Shown here: piece after piece, positions 26,372 through 34,811 of the stretch
Layout: each line of letters opens with the position of its first letter
Position numbering within the stretch: the stretch's first letter is position 1
Assembly: GCA_017307785.1 (NCBI GenBank)
Contig: JAFKGI010000042.1
Span: 1-64,000 of the forward strand
Direction of reading: 5' to 3'
DNA from: Vulcanimicrobiota bacterium
GTDB lineage: Bacteria; Vulcanimicrobiota; Xenobia; Xenobiales; JADMJV01
DNA length: 64,000 nucleotides
Notes under the pieces: model-generated
What the model was told of the DNA's origin: nothing
Databases searched by the model: none
The model's input: only the letters and a program-made list of their open reading frames with translations
Translations under genes and position numbers: made by a program

Positions 26372-26932
26372 GTGAAATCGTTCCTGAAGGTGGCCGCCCG
26401 AGCGGCTCTTATCCTGGGCCTGGCATTGCCCGCGAGCGCGGCGCCTACACTCTTTATCGCCGAATGGTCGGGTGCGGGATTCGGGAACGGCGCCTCGGCC
26501 ACGGGCATGGTGACGTTGGACCCGGACCTCAATCCCGGGTCGGCCTCTAACACTCCATTTGACGCTTTTTTCTCGGCGATCAGTATCACCATCTCCGGCG
26601 CTTCTGTAGGAGACGGTGTTTTCACGACCCCCGACTTTTCTGTTTATTACTGGGATGGCACGGGTGTGGACTTCAACACGGAGCTGGTAGGGCAGGCGGG
26701 CTTTCTTGAGTTCAACTTTTTTACTTCCAATCCGTCGGCACCCAGGGGGTCTGAGACTTTTGAGATCACCACAGGGGGAGGCAGTGGGGACCGATTGTTG
26801 CTCACCAGTTTACGCCTGGCGCCCGTGGCCACTCCGGAACTCAACCCGGCCAGCGCGGCCACACCGGTAGTGCTTTGCTTGGGTCTTTTTGCGCTCTACT
26901 CTGGTCGGCGCAGGGCAGCCGTTCGGAGTTAA
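26372..26932 (+). CDS. secreted protein with PEP-CTERM-like sorting tail
   Basis: 186 residues from GTG, with GGAGGAG 9 bases upstream. Signal peptide at 1-24 (ending ASAAP). The mature part is low in charge and rich in Gly, Thr and Ser, typical of exosortase substrates. The last 30 residues read PELNPASAATP, a hydrophobic helix, then GRRRA; this is the Pro-Glu-x-hydrophobic-basic layout of PEP-CTERM. No exosortase is in the window. A bidirectional terminator follows at 26932-26968. Confidence 0.75.
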   Translation: MKSFLKVAARAALILGLALPASAAPTLFIAEWSGAGFGNGASATGMVTLDPDLNPGSASNTPFDAFFSAISITISGASVGDGVFTTPDFSVYYWDGTGVDFNTELVGQAGFLEFNFFTSNPSAPRGSETFEITTGGGSGDRLLLTSLRLAPVATPELNPASAATPVVLCLGLFALYSGRRRAAVRS

Positions 26933-26968
26933 AAAAAGGGTAGGCTCGGATGGAGCCTACCCTTTTTT
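26932..26968. terminator. bidirectional rho-independent terminator
   Basis: Long stem AAAAAAGGGTAGGCTC paired with GAGCCTACCCTTTTTT, with a short GGATG loop, between the PEP-CTERM gene (+) and the purine phosphorylase gene (-). It serves both strands. Confidence 0.92.
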
Positions 26969-26987
26969 GTGTCAGACCGGCCTCGCT

Positions 26988-27827
26988 CTAGAGCTTGGCG
27001 ATCTTCTCCATAAAGCGTTCGAAGAGGACGATCAGCTTGGCGGCGCCTTTTTCGGCTTCTTGCATGGTGAGGTCGTGGCTGAGTTTGAGCGGCGAGAGGC
27101 CGCAGGCCAGGTTGGTGATGACCGAGACGCCGAGGACGCGCAGGCCGCAGTGGCGGGCCACCAGGTTGTCGGGAACGGTCGACATGCCCACGGTCTGAGC
27201 TCCGAGCATGCTGAGCATGCGGATTTCCGCGGGAGTTTCGAAGCAGGGGCCCATCCAGCCGGCGAAGACGGCTTCGTGGAGGGCGGTGTTGGTCTCGGCG
27301 GCGCACTGCTTGAGCATGTTGCGCAGCTGGGGATCCCAGCAGTCTTCCAGGTCGACGAAGCGGGGTCCGAATTTGTCTTCGTTGGGGCCGACCAGGGGAT
27401 TGCCGCCCATGAAGTTGATGTGGTCGGTGATCATGACCAGTTCGCCGGCGCCGACTTCCAGGCGCATGGAGCCAGCCGCGTTGGTGAGGAACAAGAATTC
27501 GCAGCCCAGTTTGCGCATGGTGCGAATCATGACCTTGAGGCGCCAGCTTTCTTCGCCTTCATAGACGTGAACGCGTCCCATCAGCACGATGGTGGGGACG
27601 CCGGAAACCTCGCCGTAGACCAGGTTGCCTTTGTGGCCGTGCACGCCGGGTGCCGGGAAGCCCGGGATGTCGGCGTAGGAAATGGTAACCGGATCTTTGA
27701 TCAGGTCGGCTACGCTGCCGAGGCCGGAGCCGGCTACCAGAGCCAGGCGGGGTGCGGGTCTGCTGCCGATCTTGTCCTGTACGACTTTGACGGCTTGCTC
27801 TACATAAGGGAAAGTATCAATGCTCAT
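26988..27827 (-). CDS. purine-nucleoside phosphorylase
   Basis: About 279 residues from the ATG at 27827; another in-frame start 11 codons earlier is less typical. Trimeric type I PNP cleaves purine ribonucleosides with phosphate to free base and ribose-1-phosphate. Landmarks: GSGLGSVAD, GHKGNLVYGEV, LMGRVHVYEG, FLTNAAGSM, GPCFETPAEIRM and the base-binding VSVITNLA region. It starts inside the 3' end of the deaminase gene (11-base overlap), and the pair probably serves purine salvage. Confidence 0.93.
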   Translation of the reverse strand: MSIDTFPYVEQAVKVVQDKIGSRPAPRLALVAGSGLGSVADLIKDPVTISYADIPGFPAPGVHGHKGNLVYGEVSGVPTIVLMGRVHVYEGEESWRLKVMIRTMRKLGCEFLFLTNAAGSMRLEVGAGELVMITDHINFMGGNPLVGPNEDKFGPRFVDLEDCWDPQLRNMLKQCAAETNTALHEAVFAGWMGPCFETPAEIRMLSMLGAQTVGMSTVPDNLVARHCGLRVLGVSVITNLACGLSPLKLSHDLTMQEAEKGAAKLIVLFERFMEKIAKL

Positions 27828-29133
27828 TATGGGTGCAGAGATGCACCAAAGCCGGGTCACTTACCTGCTGAATCTGGGGCTTGATGACCTGGCTGTAAAG
27901 CGGCGGCAGGTTGGCGATCTGCTGGTCGACGGCAGCCTGCGATTGGCGCGGCAACACGTATTGCCAGGCCGGATGCTCGTGCTCGGGCAGGGGGCCCTCC
28001 ACGCTGGAACCGTAGGCGCCCATTTCCATCACGCTGGGGGCGTCGTGACCGGGACCCTGAAGGGTCACGAGGGTGCAGTCTTTCAGGGGGGCGAGAAATT
28101 TTTCTCCTTCGGGACCGGCTTCGGCGCGCACTTTGGCCCAGGCGCGGGTCAGTTCCATGAAGGGAGTGCGGATGGGGGAGCGCTCTTCTTTGCCGGCTCG
28201 CAGCATCACCAGGTTGCCGTGCGGGTCGATGAGGGCGGCGGCGTTGTAGGAGGCGCCGCGAGCTTTGGCTTCGTTGGCGGCTTCGAGTAAGGGCTTGGCC
28301 AGCTTGTCGGTGGGTTGGCCGGGCTGGAACTTGAGCTCCAGGGCCTGCGGATAGTACTTCTTGAGGGCGGCCAGCACCTGCGGGTCTTTGCAGTCGCTGA
28401 GGTTCTGCACCGGGGCGCTGGGGCCGCTGTGGATGACTTCCTGGACTTTGCCCAGGCTGGCCAGGAAGGTGTCGATGGAGCGCTTTTCTTCGGATTCCGT
28501 GATGGTCGAGCCGTGGTTGAGGTGTTCGGGTCCCTGATAGGGGCGGACGCCCTCGATGCCCACGTAGGCGAACTGGTCTTTGGCTTTTTGTTGCAGTTCG
28601 GAGGGCACGGTGGTGTAGGTGCCGTCCGTCGTATAATTGACGCCGGCGCGGGTGTCCAGGGTGGTGGAGACGACGTTGAAACCGCCCGTCAGGATGGAGC
28701 CGGCGCACATCATGCACGGGTCCAGGCTGGAGACGATGGTGCAATCTTCGGGCTTGGGGAGCTCGCTGCCCTGGGCTTTCTGCTCGAAATACCAGTCGAC
28801 GACCTGACGCTCGCCGTGGGCGGTGGGGTCGGCTACTTTACCGTCGGCGATGACGCGGTTGCAGGAGATGGCAATCACTTCTTTGTGGGGGCCGAGCAGC
28901 ACGCCGCCGACTCCGAAGGTGCCCTGGCTGGCGGCCTTGACGGCGGCGTCCACGGACCAGATGGCGGCCTGGGCGGTGTTGAAGGCGACCTGCTTCTGGC
29001 CGCGCATATCCATGACTCCCAGGGCCACGTTATCGGTGGGAACTTCGGCAGCGGCCGGTGCACTGGGGTGGCTATGACCCGAGCACTTGTGCACGTGGTT
29101 TCTGTGGTTGCAGCTGCCGATGGACTGTATCAC
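27817..29133 (-). CDS. cytidine/deoxycytidylate deaminase family protein with degenerate second domain
   Basis: 438 residues. Residues about 50-165 carry an intact zinc-dependent deaminase motif: His106 and Glu108 in TAHGERQ, and PCMMC with Cys140 and Cys143. The pattern matches guanine, tRNA-adenosine and cytidine deaminases. The second half (about 285-385) recalls the same fold: YNAAALIDPHGNLVML, then SPIRTPFMELT where active enzymes have H-A-E, and GPGHDAPSVM where they have the Cys pair. This resembles a decayed deaminase repeat, as in Tad3. Upstream of the purine phosphorylase gene it may deaminate a purine; the substrate is inferred. Confidence 0.7.
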   Translation of the reverse strand: MIQSIGSCNHRNHVHKCSGHSHPSAPAAAEVPTDNVALGVMDMRGQKQVAFNTAQAAIWSVDAAVKAASQGTFGVGGVLLGPHKEVIAISCNRVIADGKVADPTAHGERQVVDWYFEQKAQGSELPKPEDCTIVSSLDPCMMCAGSILTGGFNVVSTTLDTRAGVNYTTDGTYTTVPSELQQKAKDQFAYVGIEGVRPYQGPEHLNHGSTITESEEKRSIDTFLASLGKVQEVIHSGPSAPVQNLSDCKDPQVLAALKKYYPQALELKFQPGQPTDKLAKPLLEAANEAKARGASYNAAALIDPHGNLVMLRAGKEERSPIRTPFMELTRAWAKVRAEAGPEGEKFLAPLKDCTLVTLQGPGHDAPSVMEMGAYGSSVEGPLPEHEHPAWQYVLPRQSQAAVDQQIANLPPLYSQVIKPQIQQVSDPALVHLCTHNEH

Positions 29134-29203
29134 TTGGGGCCCCCCTTTTGTGGTCTTTCCATACTAGGGTGTGGTGCTGAAATCGATCTGAAAGGTGCTT
29201 TCG

Positions 29204-30856
29204 ATGAAACGGTGGGGGATCTTTTTTCTGCTGGTGGGGACGGTCTGGGCCCAGCCCATGAAGTGGGAGACATGGGAGCCGGCCGTTTTCGAGCGGGCCC
29301 GGCGCGAGAAGCGCTACGTGCTGCTGGAGATGGAGGCGGTCTGGTGTCACTGGTGCCACGTGATGGAGGAGACTACTTATAAGGACCCTGAAGTGCTGGA
29401 CAAATTGGGGGAGCACTACATCACCGTCAAGGTGGATCAGGATGCTCGGCCTGACCTCTCCAATCGCTACGAGGAATATGGCTGGCCGGCTACGGTGATC
29501 TTTTCGCCCGAGGGTCAGGAGATCGTCTGTTTGACGGGTTATGTGGCGCCTCGCCGCATGGCCGCGATTTTGCAGGGGGTGGTGGACGATCCGAGTCCGA
29601 TTGCCCGTTTGGCGCCGCTGCCGCCGGCCGGGGCCGGGCTGATGACGGAGAAGTTGCGTGCTCAGGCGGAGGAACTGCACTTTTCGCACTTTGACTATCA
29701 GAACGGCGGCTACAGCTTTCAGCACAAGTTTCTCAACTGGAATAGCTGCGAGTATTCTCTGCGGCTGGCTTTGGGCGGGGATGCCCGTTCGGCGCAGATG
29801 GCGCGTCTGACGCTGGACGGACAGTTGCATCTGGTGGACCCGGTGTGGGGTGGGGTGTATCAATATTCCACCGATAACGACTGGGTGCATCCGCACTTTG
29901 AGAAAATCATGGAACACCAGGCCAACAATCTGCGGCTGTTTACCTTGGCGGCGCGTTATTTTGGCGAGCCGCGTTATCAGCAGGCGGCCGACCGGATCGC
30001 CTCCTATTTGCTGAACTTTTTGCGGTCGCCGGAGGGGGCGTTTTACACCAGTCAGGATGCGGATTTGGTGAAGGGAGAGCATTCGGCCGAGTATTTCGCG
30101 TTGGACGACAAAGGGCGGCGGGCGCTGGGAATGCCGGCCATCGACAAGCATTGTTATGCGCGCGAGACGGCCTGGGCGGCCGAGGCTCTCTTGTTGTATG
30201 GGGACGAGGCGTCGGCTCGGACAGCGATGGAGTGGGTGGTGCGTGAACGCTCGCTGGCGGGCGGAGGCTATCGTCACTCCTCGGATCAGGCGGGTGTGTA
30301 TCTGGGGGATACGCTGGCCTGTGGGCGGGCTTTTCTGGCTTTGTATGAGCGGACGGGAGAGCAACGCTGGTTGGAGCTGGCGGTGGCGGCGGCGGATTTT
30401 CTGGGAAAGCACTTTGTGGTGGCGGGTCGGGCCGGGCTGGCCACGGCGGTGCTGTCGAGTCCGTTGGACCGGTTGAGCTATGTGCGCGATGAGAACGTGG
30501 CGGCGGCGCGGTTCTTCAACTTGCTCTGGCACTACACCCAGAGGGAGGGGGATCGACGGTTGCGCGATCAGGCTTTGGGCTATCTGGCCTTGCCCGAGGT
30601 GGCGCTGGAGTTCAACACGGGCGGGGGGTTGCTGGCGGATCTGGAGAGTCGGCGCGACCCGATTCACTTTACGCTGGGGGGTGGGGTGCCGTTGGCGGTT
30701 TCTGGCTATCCGTGCTTCTATCGGATGGTGACGCGTGCTGAGGCGCCGCCCGGGGTGCTGGTTTGCGATGACCGGGGAGTTTGTTCGCGCCCTTTCCAGG
30801 AGGCTGGCGCTCTGGCCCAGTATCTGAAGGGGCTGCTGCGTTCGGCGGCGCGTTGA
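29204..30856 (+). CDS. exported DUF255/thioredoxin-like protein with alpha-barrel C domain
   Basis: 550 residues from the ATG at 29204, with GAAAGGTG upstream. Signal peptide (residues 1-16, ending VWAQ). Residues 20-125 form a thioredoxin-like domain with the family Cys pair in AVWCHWCHVME (Cys48 and Cys51). The rest is an (alpha/alpha) barrel as in YyaL/SSP411-type proteins, with WGGVYQYSTDNDW, HFEKIMEHQA and YTSQDAD. These proteins are usually cytoplasmic and about 670 residues; this one is shorter and probably exported. The natural role of the family is unclear. Confidence 0.85.
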   Translation: MKRWGIFFLLVGTVWAQPMKWETWEPAVFERARREKRYVLLEMEAVWCHWCHVMEETTYKDPEVLDKLGEHYITVKVDQDARPDLSNRYEEYGWPATVIFSPEGQEIVCLTGYVAPRRMAAILQGVVDDPSPIARLAPLPPAGAGLMTEKLRAQAEELHFSHFDYQNGGYSFQHKFLNWNSCEYSLRLALGGDARSAQMARLTLDGQLHLVDPVWGGVYQYSTDNDWVHPHFEKIMEHQANNLRLFTLAARYFGEPRYQQAADRIASYLLNFLRSPEGAFYTSQDADLVKGEHSAEYFALDDKGRRALGMPAIDKHCYARETAWAAEALLLYGDEASARTAMEWVVRERSLAGGGYRHSSDQAGVYLGDTLACGRAFLALYERTGEQRWLELAVAAADFLGKHFVVAGRAGLATAVLSSPLDRLSYVRDENVAAARFFNLLWHYTQREGDRRLRDQALGYLALPEVALEFNTGGGLLADLESRRDPIHFTLGGGVPLAVSGYPCFYRMVTRAEAPPGVLVCDDRGVCSRPFQEAGALAQYLKGLLRSAAR

Positions 30857-30866
30857 AGGAGTGTCT

Positions 30867-31460
30867 ATGCCTCAGTGCCTGATTTGTTCGGTCGAGAATT
30901 TGCCGCAGGCTTCGCGTTGCGCGTCTTGTGGGGCGATGTTGCGCCAGGCGGTGGAGGCGGCCGACGGGATGTTCGACTTTGAGGAGGGGCGGGTCTATCC
31001 GCCGCCGACCGAGACGTTCGATACCGAGAATCTGGCCCAGCTGCGGATGGCGATCGACGATTGGCTGGATGGGGCCGATGACAGTCAGGTGCGCGTCTGG
31101 TTGAAGCACATTCGCAAGCACTTCGAGGAGTTCACCGGGCACGGGATGGCCCAGTTGGCGCGGGCCCTGGAGGTGGAGAAGCGGCTGAACGCCGAGGGCG
31201 ATTTTCACCACCACGTGGGGTATCTGGTGCGCAAGGGGGTGGCTCTGTGCGAGGAGGGTCTGCACGGGATGGAGACGTCTTTGCCGGTCGAGGATGAGCA
31301 TGAGCTGCAGAAGTATCTGGACGTGTTCCGCCAGGGGAATGACCATATTTGCACGGCCCTGCTGATGATCTCGGACCGCCAGGAGATGCTGAGCGAGGCG
31401 GCGGAGCGGTTTACGCCGCAGGTCGAGGAGGCGGGCTCGGCTCCGGAGGGGCTGGCCTAG
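30867..31460 (+). CDS. zinc-ribbon protein with helical domain
   Basis: 197 residues from the ATG at 30867, which has AAGGAG 5 bases upstream; a GTG six bases earlier overlaps that site. An N-terminal double CxxC zinc ribbon (CLICSVENLP, CASCG) is followed by a helical acidic region of about 150 residues with no recognised fold. It follows the DUF255 gene by 10 bases, so the two are probably cotranscribed. Confidence 0.65.
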   Translation: MPQCLICSVENLPQASRCASCGAMLRQAVEAADGMFDFEEGRVYPPPTETFDTENLAQLRMAIDDWLDGADDSQVRVWLKHIRKHFEEFTGHGMAQLARALEVEKRLNAEGDFHHHVGYLVRKGVALCEEGLHGMETSLPVEDEHELQKYLDVFRQGNDHICTALLMISDRQEMLSEAAERFTPQVEEAGSAPEGLA

Positions 31461-31611
31461 GGGGGCTGAGTTGTCGGCTGGTTTTGGCGGTGGGGGATGT
31501 GGAGTTTTAACAATTTGGTAACGGGTTAGCACAAATTGCTTTAGGATTACTCTGGGCGCTCTCCGCGGTGTGTCAAGATTCTGTTAGACGCACACGAAGG
31601 AGACACACACC

Positions 31612-32079
31612 ATGGGTATTTTAGGCGGAATCGTCGATGTGGCCAAAAACGTAGGCAAGTTTGCCACTGCTCCCTTGAAAGGGGCGGCCAAGGTGGTCGG
31701 CACGGGTCTGGAAACTGGACTCAAGGTGACGGGTGATGTGCTCACGCTGCGGCCGGGCAAGGCGCTGGACGATCTGGGTAAGGGCATTCACAAGCAGGTC
31801 GACAACGTGATCGGCATTCCCAAGGACGAGTGGAGCGCGGTCAAGGGCGCGGCCGGTGGGCTGGGCGAGACGTTGACTTCGGGCGCCAAGTTTGTGGGTG
31901 AACCCATTCGCGGGGCGGCTCGGGTGGCCGCCAACAACTTTTCCACCGTGGGCAATGCGGCCACTCACGCCTTGACCGGCAATTTCGGTGCTTCGGTCCA
32001 AGATGTGGTAGGTGGGGTTCAGAACAACTTCTCGATTGCTGGCGATACCGTCAAGAATCAGTTTAACAACGCGTTCTAG
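31612..32079 (+). CDS. small Gly/Ala/Val-rich amphipathic protein
   Basis: 155 residues, no family recognised. The opening MGILGGIVDVAKNVGKFATAP and the repeated GAAKVVGTG, GAAGGLGETL and GAARVAANNF segments suggest short amphipathic helices rather than true membrane spans. The leader is nearly the same as that of the gene at 8394: an ACACAC-rich tract around AAGGAG, 9 bases before the ATG. A hairpin terminator follows at 32098-32135, and then the repeat array. Confidence 0.65.
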   Translation: MGILGGIVDVAKNVGKFATAPLKGAAKVVGTGLETGLKVTGDVLTLRPGKALDDLGKGIHKQVDNVIGIPKDEWSAVKGAAGGLGETLTSGAKFVGEPIRGAARVAANNFSTVGNAATHALTGNFGASVQDVVGGVQNNFSIAGDTVKNQFNNAF

Positions 32080-32097
32080 GACTCATTTGGGGTCTTT

Positions 32098-32135
32098 CAG
32101 GAGCCGGTGGCGCGAGCTGCCGGCTCTTTGTGTTT
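32098..32135 (+). terminator. probable rho-independent terminator
   Basis: Seven-base stem GAGCCGG / CCGGCTC with a 12-base loop, then TTTGTGTTTCT, just after the 155-residue protein gene and before repeat array A1. Confidence 0.5.
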
Positions 32136-32916
32136 CTGGCTGGGCGGAGGTTGCCGGCCTGGCGGTAAGACTTACCGGGGATTGGCAAGTCTTGCGAGGC
32201 CCGGGCCTGGTTGCCGGCCTGGCGGTAAGATTTACTGGGGATTGGCAAGTCTTGCTTTGCCTGGGCGTAGTTGCCGGTCTGGCGGTAAGATTTACTGGGG
32301 ATTGGCAAGTCTTGCGGGGCCCGGGCCGAGTTGCCGGCCTGGCGGTAAGAATTACCGGGGACTGGCAAGTCTTGCTTTGCCTTGGCGTAGTTGCCGGTCT
32401 GGCGGTAAGACTTACCGGGGATTGGCAAGTCTTGCGGGGCCCGGGCCTGATTGCCGGCCTGGCGGTAAGATTTACCGGGGTTTGGCAAGTCTTGCGGGGC
32501 CCGGGCCTGGTTGCCGGCCTGGCGGCAAGATTTAGCGGGGATTGGCAAGTCTTGCTTGGCCTGGGACTAGTTGCCGGCCTGGCGGTAAGACTTACCGAGG
32601 ATTGGCAAGTTTTGCTTGGCATGGGTCTAGTTGCCAGCCTGGCGGTAAGACTTAACGAGGATTCGCAAGTTTTGCTTGGCCTGGCCTAGTTGCCGGCCTG
32701 GCGGTAAGATTTACCGGGGACTGGCAAGTCTTGCTTGGCATGGGTCTAGTTGCCGGCCTGGCGGTAAGATTTACCGGGGATTGGCAAGTCTTGCGGGGGC
32801 TGGGTCTAGTTGCCGGTCTGGCGGTAAGATTTAGCGGTGATTGGCAAGTATTGCGGGGCCTGGGCTGAGTTGCCGGCCTGGCGGTAAGACTTACCGGGGT
32901 TTGGCAAGTCCGGCGG
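32136..32916. repeat. repeat family A, array 1: thirteen 59-60 bp units
   Basis: Units begin at 32151, 32211, 32271, 32331, 32391, 32451, 32511, 32571, 32631, 32690, 32750, 32810 and 32870. Each has a nested inverted repeat: TTGCC outside and GGTAA inside on the left, TTACC inside and GGCAA outside on the right. The spacer after each GGCAAG is variable. The last unit ends six bases before the TAG-complement stop codon of the minus-strand gene at 32917. It fills the gap between convergent genes. No gene is called here; the open frames across it come from the 60-base period. Confidence 0.95.
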
Positions 32917-33576
32917 CTAGGGACTGTCGATCTGTTCGAGGGCCTGGTCGAGTTCGGCGAATTTGCCTGGCGGGAGTTGCAGGGCGCTGCGGATGACCTG
33001 GAAGCGGCGGCGGTCGTGGACGATTTGGCCGAGGCTTTTGGGGTGATTTTGGGCGGACTGCAGGTGGGTCTTGAGAGCCCGGAGTTGGGCCAGGGCCTGT
33101 TGATAGCGTGCGTCGTTGACCGGCTGCAGGGAAGCTTCGAGGGTCTGGATGGCATTGAGCGCCCGTTGTAGGATTTCTGGGGAGAGGGTGGTGGCGTCGG
33201 TCGGGGCTGAGGCCTGACCGGTGATGCCGATGGAGCGACCCTGCAGGCGGGCGATGTCGCTGACCGACTGCTGAATCTGAGTCCAGTTGGCGCCCAGGGA
33301 GCCGGGCAAGGGGCCGGATCGGGCGATTACGGCCTGAGTTTCCTGGAAAAAGCGGAAGAAAGTGTTCCAGTCCCCATCGCCCCGCGACAAGTTGTCGGCC
33401 TGGATGGTCAACAACTCGAGGCGGGCGATGACGGGCTGGCGATCGGGCTCGAGCGGGGGCGCTTGCTGCAGAGTGGTCTGAATCAACTGGCGCAGTTGCG
33501 CCATTTGCGGAGCTCCCTGCGGCTGCGCCGAGACCAGTGCGGTCAGGCTCAGTCCGATCAGTAGTTTCAGGACCAA
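32917..33576 (-). CDS. exported alpha-helical hypothetical protein
   Basis: 219 residues from a TTG with AAAGG 6 bases upstream. The start codon overlaps the end of rph by 10 bases, so the two are translationally coupled; the open frame runs further 5' only because it lies across rph. Signal peptide at 1-17 (ending VSAQP). The mature part is Gln/Leu/Ala-rich and helical, with two long amphipathic runs (LRQLIQTTLQQAP and QTLEASLQPVNDARY). No family recognised. Confidence 0.6.
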   Translation of the reverse strand: MVLKLLIGLSLTALVSAQPQGAPQMAQLRQLIQTTLQQAPPLEPDRQPVIARLELLTIQADNLSRGDGDWNTFFRFFQETQAVIARSGPLPGSLGANWTQIQQSVSDIARLQGRSIGITGQASAPTDATTLSPEILQRALNAIQTLEASLQPVNDARYQQALAQLRALKTHLQSAQNHPKSLGQIVHDRRRFQVIRSALQLPPGKFAELDQALEQIDSP

Positions 33577-34301
33577 CTGATGCCTTTGTCGGCCAGTGCC
33601 TGGCGCTGGAGTTCGAAGAGCGGCTGCAGGCCCTGCCAGCCCAGATCGAGCATGGCGTCCAGCTCTTTGCGGTCGAAGGTGGCTTCTTCGCCGGTGCCCT
33701 GGACCTCGATCAGCCGGTTGTTGTTGGTCATGACCAGGTTGAGGTCGACGCTGGCGGCGGCGTCCTCGGGGTAGTCCATGTCCAATAGGACCTTGTCGTT
33801 GAGGAGTCCCAAGGAAACGGCGGCAACCTGCTCGCGCAGAGGCCAGCGGGGGATTTTGCCGTTTCGCAGGAGTTTGTCGCAGGCGAAGGCCAGCGCCACC
33901 CAGGCTCCGGTGACGGCAGCGGTGCGGGTGCCGGCGTCGGCTTGGATGACGTCGCAGTCGACGATGATTTTGCGCTGCCCCAGGGCGCTCAGATCGGTGA
34001 TGGCTCGCAGGCTGCGGCCGATGAGGCGCTGGATTTCGTGAGTGCGTCCGGCGGTCCGTTGGTAGTCGCGTTTGCTGCGCACCTGGGTGGAGCGGGGGAG
34101 CATGCCGTATTCGGCGGTGATCCAACCTTTGTTTTGCTCGGCCAGCCAGCTCGGGACTTTTTCTTCGACGGTGATGGTGCAGAGCACGCGGGTGTTGCCT
34201 GTCTCGATGAGAACAGAGCCTTCGGCTGCGGGAGCGAAGTCGGGGATAAGCTTGTGGACGCGGAGTTCATCGGCCGCGCGGCCGCTTCGTGTGTAGGACA
34301 T
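33567..34301 (-). CDS. rph: ribonuclease PH
   Basis: 244 residues from the ATG at 34301. RNase PH is the phosphate-dependent 3'-to-5' exoribonuclease that trims tRNA and rRNA ends. Family landmarks: opening SYTRSGRAADELR, GNTRVLCTITVEEKVP, GWITAEYGMLPRST, the phosphate-binding RTHEIQRLIGRSLRA, DCDVIQADAGTRTAA and EVQGTGEEATF. It shares a transcript with the exported protein gene downstream. Confidence 0.96.
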   Translation of the reverse strand: MSYTRSGRAADELRVHKLIPDFAPAAEGSVLIETGNTRVLCTITVEEKVPSWLAEQNKGWITAEYGMLPRSTQVRSKRDYQRTAGRTHEIQRLIGRSLRAITDLSALGQRKIIVDCDVIQADAGTRTAAVTGAWVALAFACDKLLRNGKIPRWPLREQVAAVSLGLLNDKVLLDMDYPEDAAASVDLNLVMTNNNRLIEVQGTGEEATFDRKELDAMLDLGWQGLQPLFELQRQALADKGISWS

Positions 34302-34453
34302 GGGTCGGTAGGTTAGCACTGACGGGGCAAAATCCCCTTCGTGGTGGGCCCGGAATTTTTTTGAAAAATTTTGTGCATTATCGGGAACTTCTCTGGGGCG
34401 AACTGGTTAGGTGCTCATAGGTCGAAAAACGCTCGCCAACCAGGAGGTCAAAA

Positions 34454-34759
34454 ATGTCTAAAGTTCGTACCGATTCACTCAGCATCCCGTCCAGCTTGCG
34501 CGTATATCCCACTACCGCTTGGTTCCCCGGCGACGTTAGCATCCCGGGCGAGTCCGATCATATTCGGACCAAGGGCAAGGTTTGCCCCACCTGCTCCGGA
34601 TGGCAAAGCTCCGAGGAGCTGGTGGTCTGGAAGAAGGGCGTCGGCACGGTGAACCGCACCGTCGTTCGCTGCCACGGGCCGCGGGACCGCTCGGTTCCCC
34701 GCTGCGCTCCGCAGATCGTCTCGGAAGTTCCGGTCGAGAATTATAAGCCCAACGTCTAA
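34454..34759 (+). CDS. small Cys-containing hypothetical protein
   Basis: 101 residues with GGAGG 6 bases before the ATG. One CPTCSG pair and two further Cys/His positions (RCHGP, RCAPQ) could hold a single zinc ion. No signal peptide; otherwise no family recognised. It is ended by the terminator at 34781-34804, after which the repeat array starts. Confidence 0.65.
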   Translation: MSKVRTDSLSIPSSLRVYPTTAWFPGDVSIPGESDHIRTKGKVCPTCSGWQSSEELVVWKKGVGTVNRTVVRCHGPRDRSVPRCAPQIVSEVPVENYKPNV

Positions 34760-34780
34760 GGGATGCTGAAGGACAAACAA

Positions 34781-34804
34781 AAGAGGCCGTAAGGCCTTTT
34801 TTTA
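34781..34804 (+). terminator. rho-independent terminator
   Basis: Stem AGGCC / GGCCT with GTAA loop and a run of seven T, 20 bases after the stop of the preceding gene. Confidence 0.85.
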
Positions 34805-34811
34805 TTTCCGG

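Noticed and set aside
32012..32689. + strand open frame with VAGLAVRFTGDWQV-type repeats, and the minus-strand equivalents
   Set aside because: The 60-base period of array A1 keeps frames open. The same pseudo-protein motif appears in arrays A2 and A3 with no start, and a 59-base unit breaks the frame in A1.
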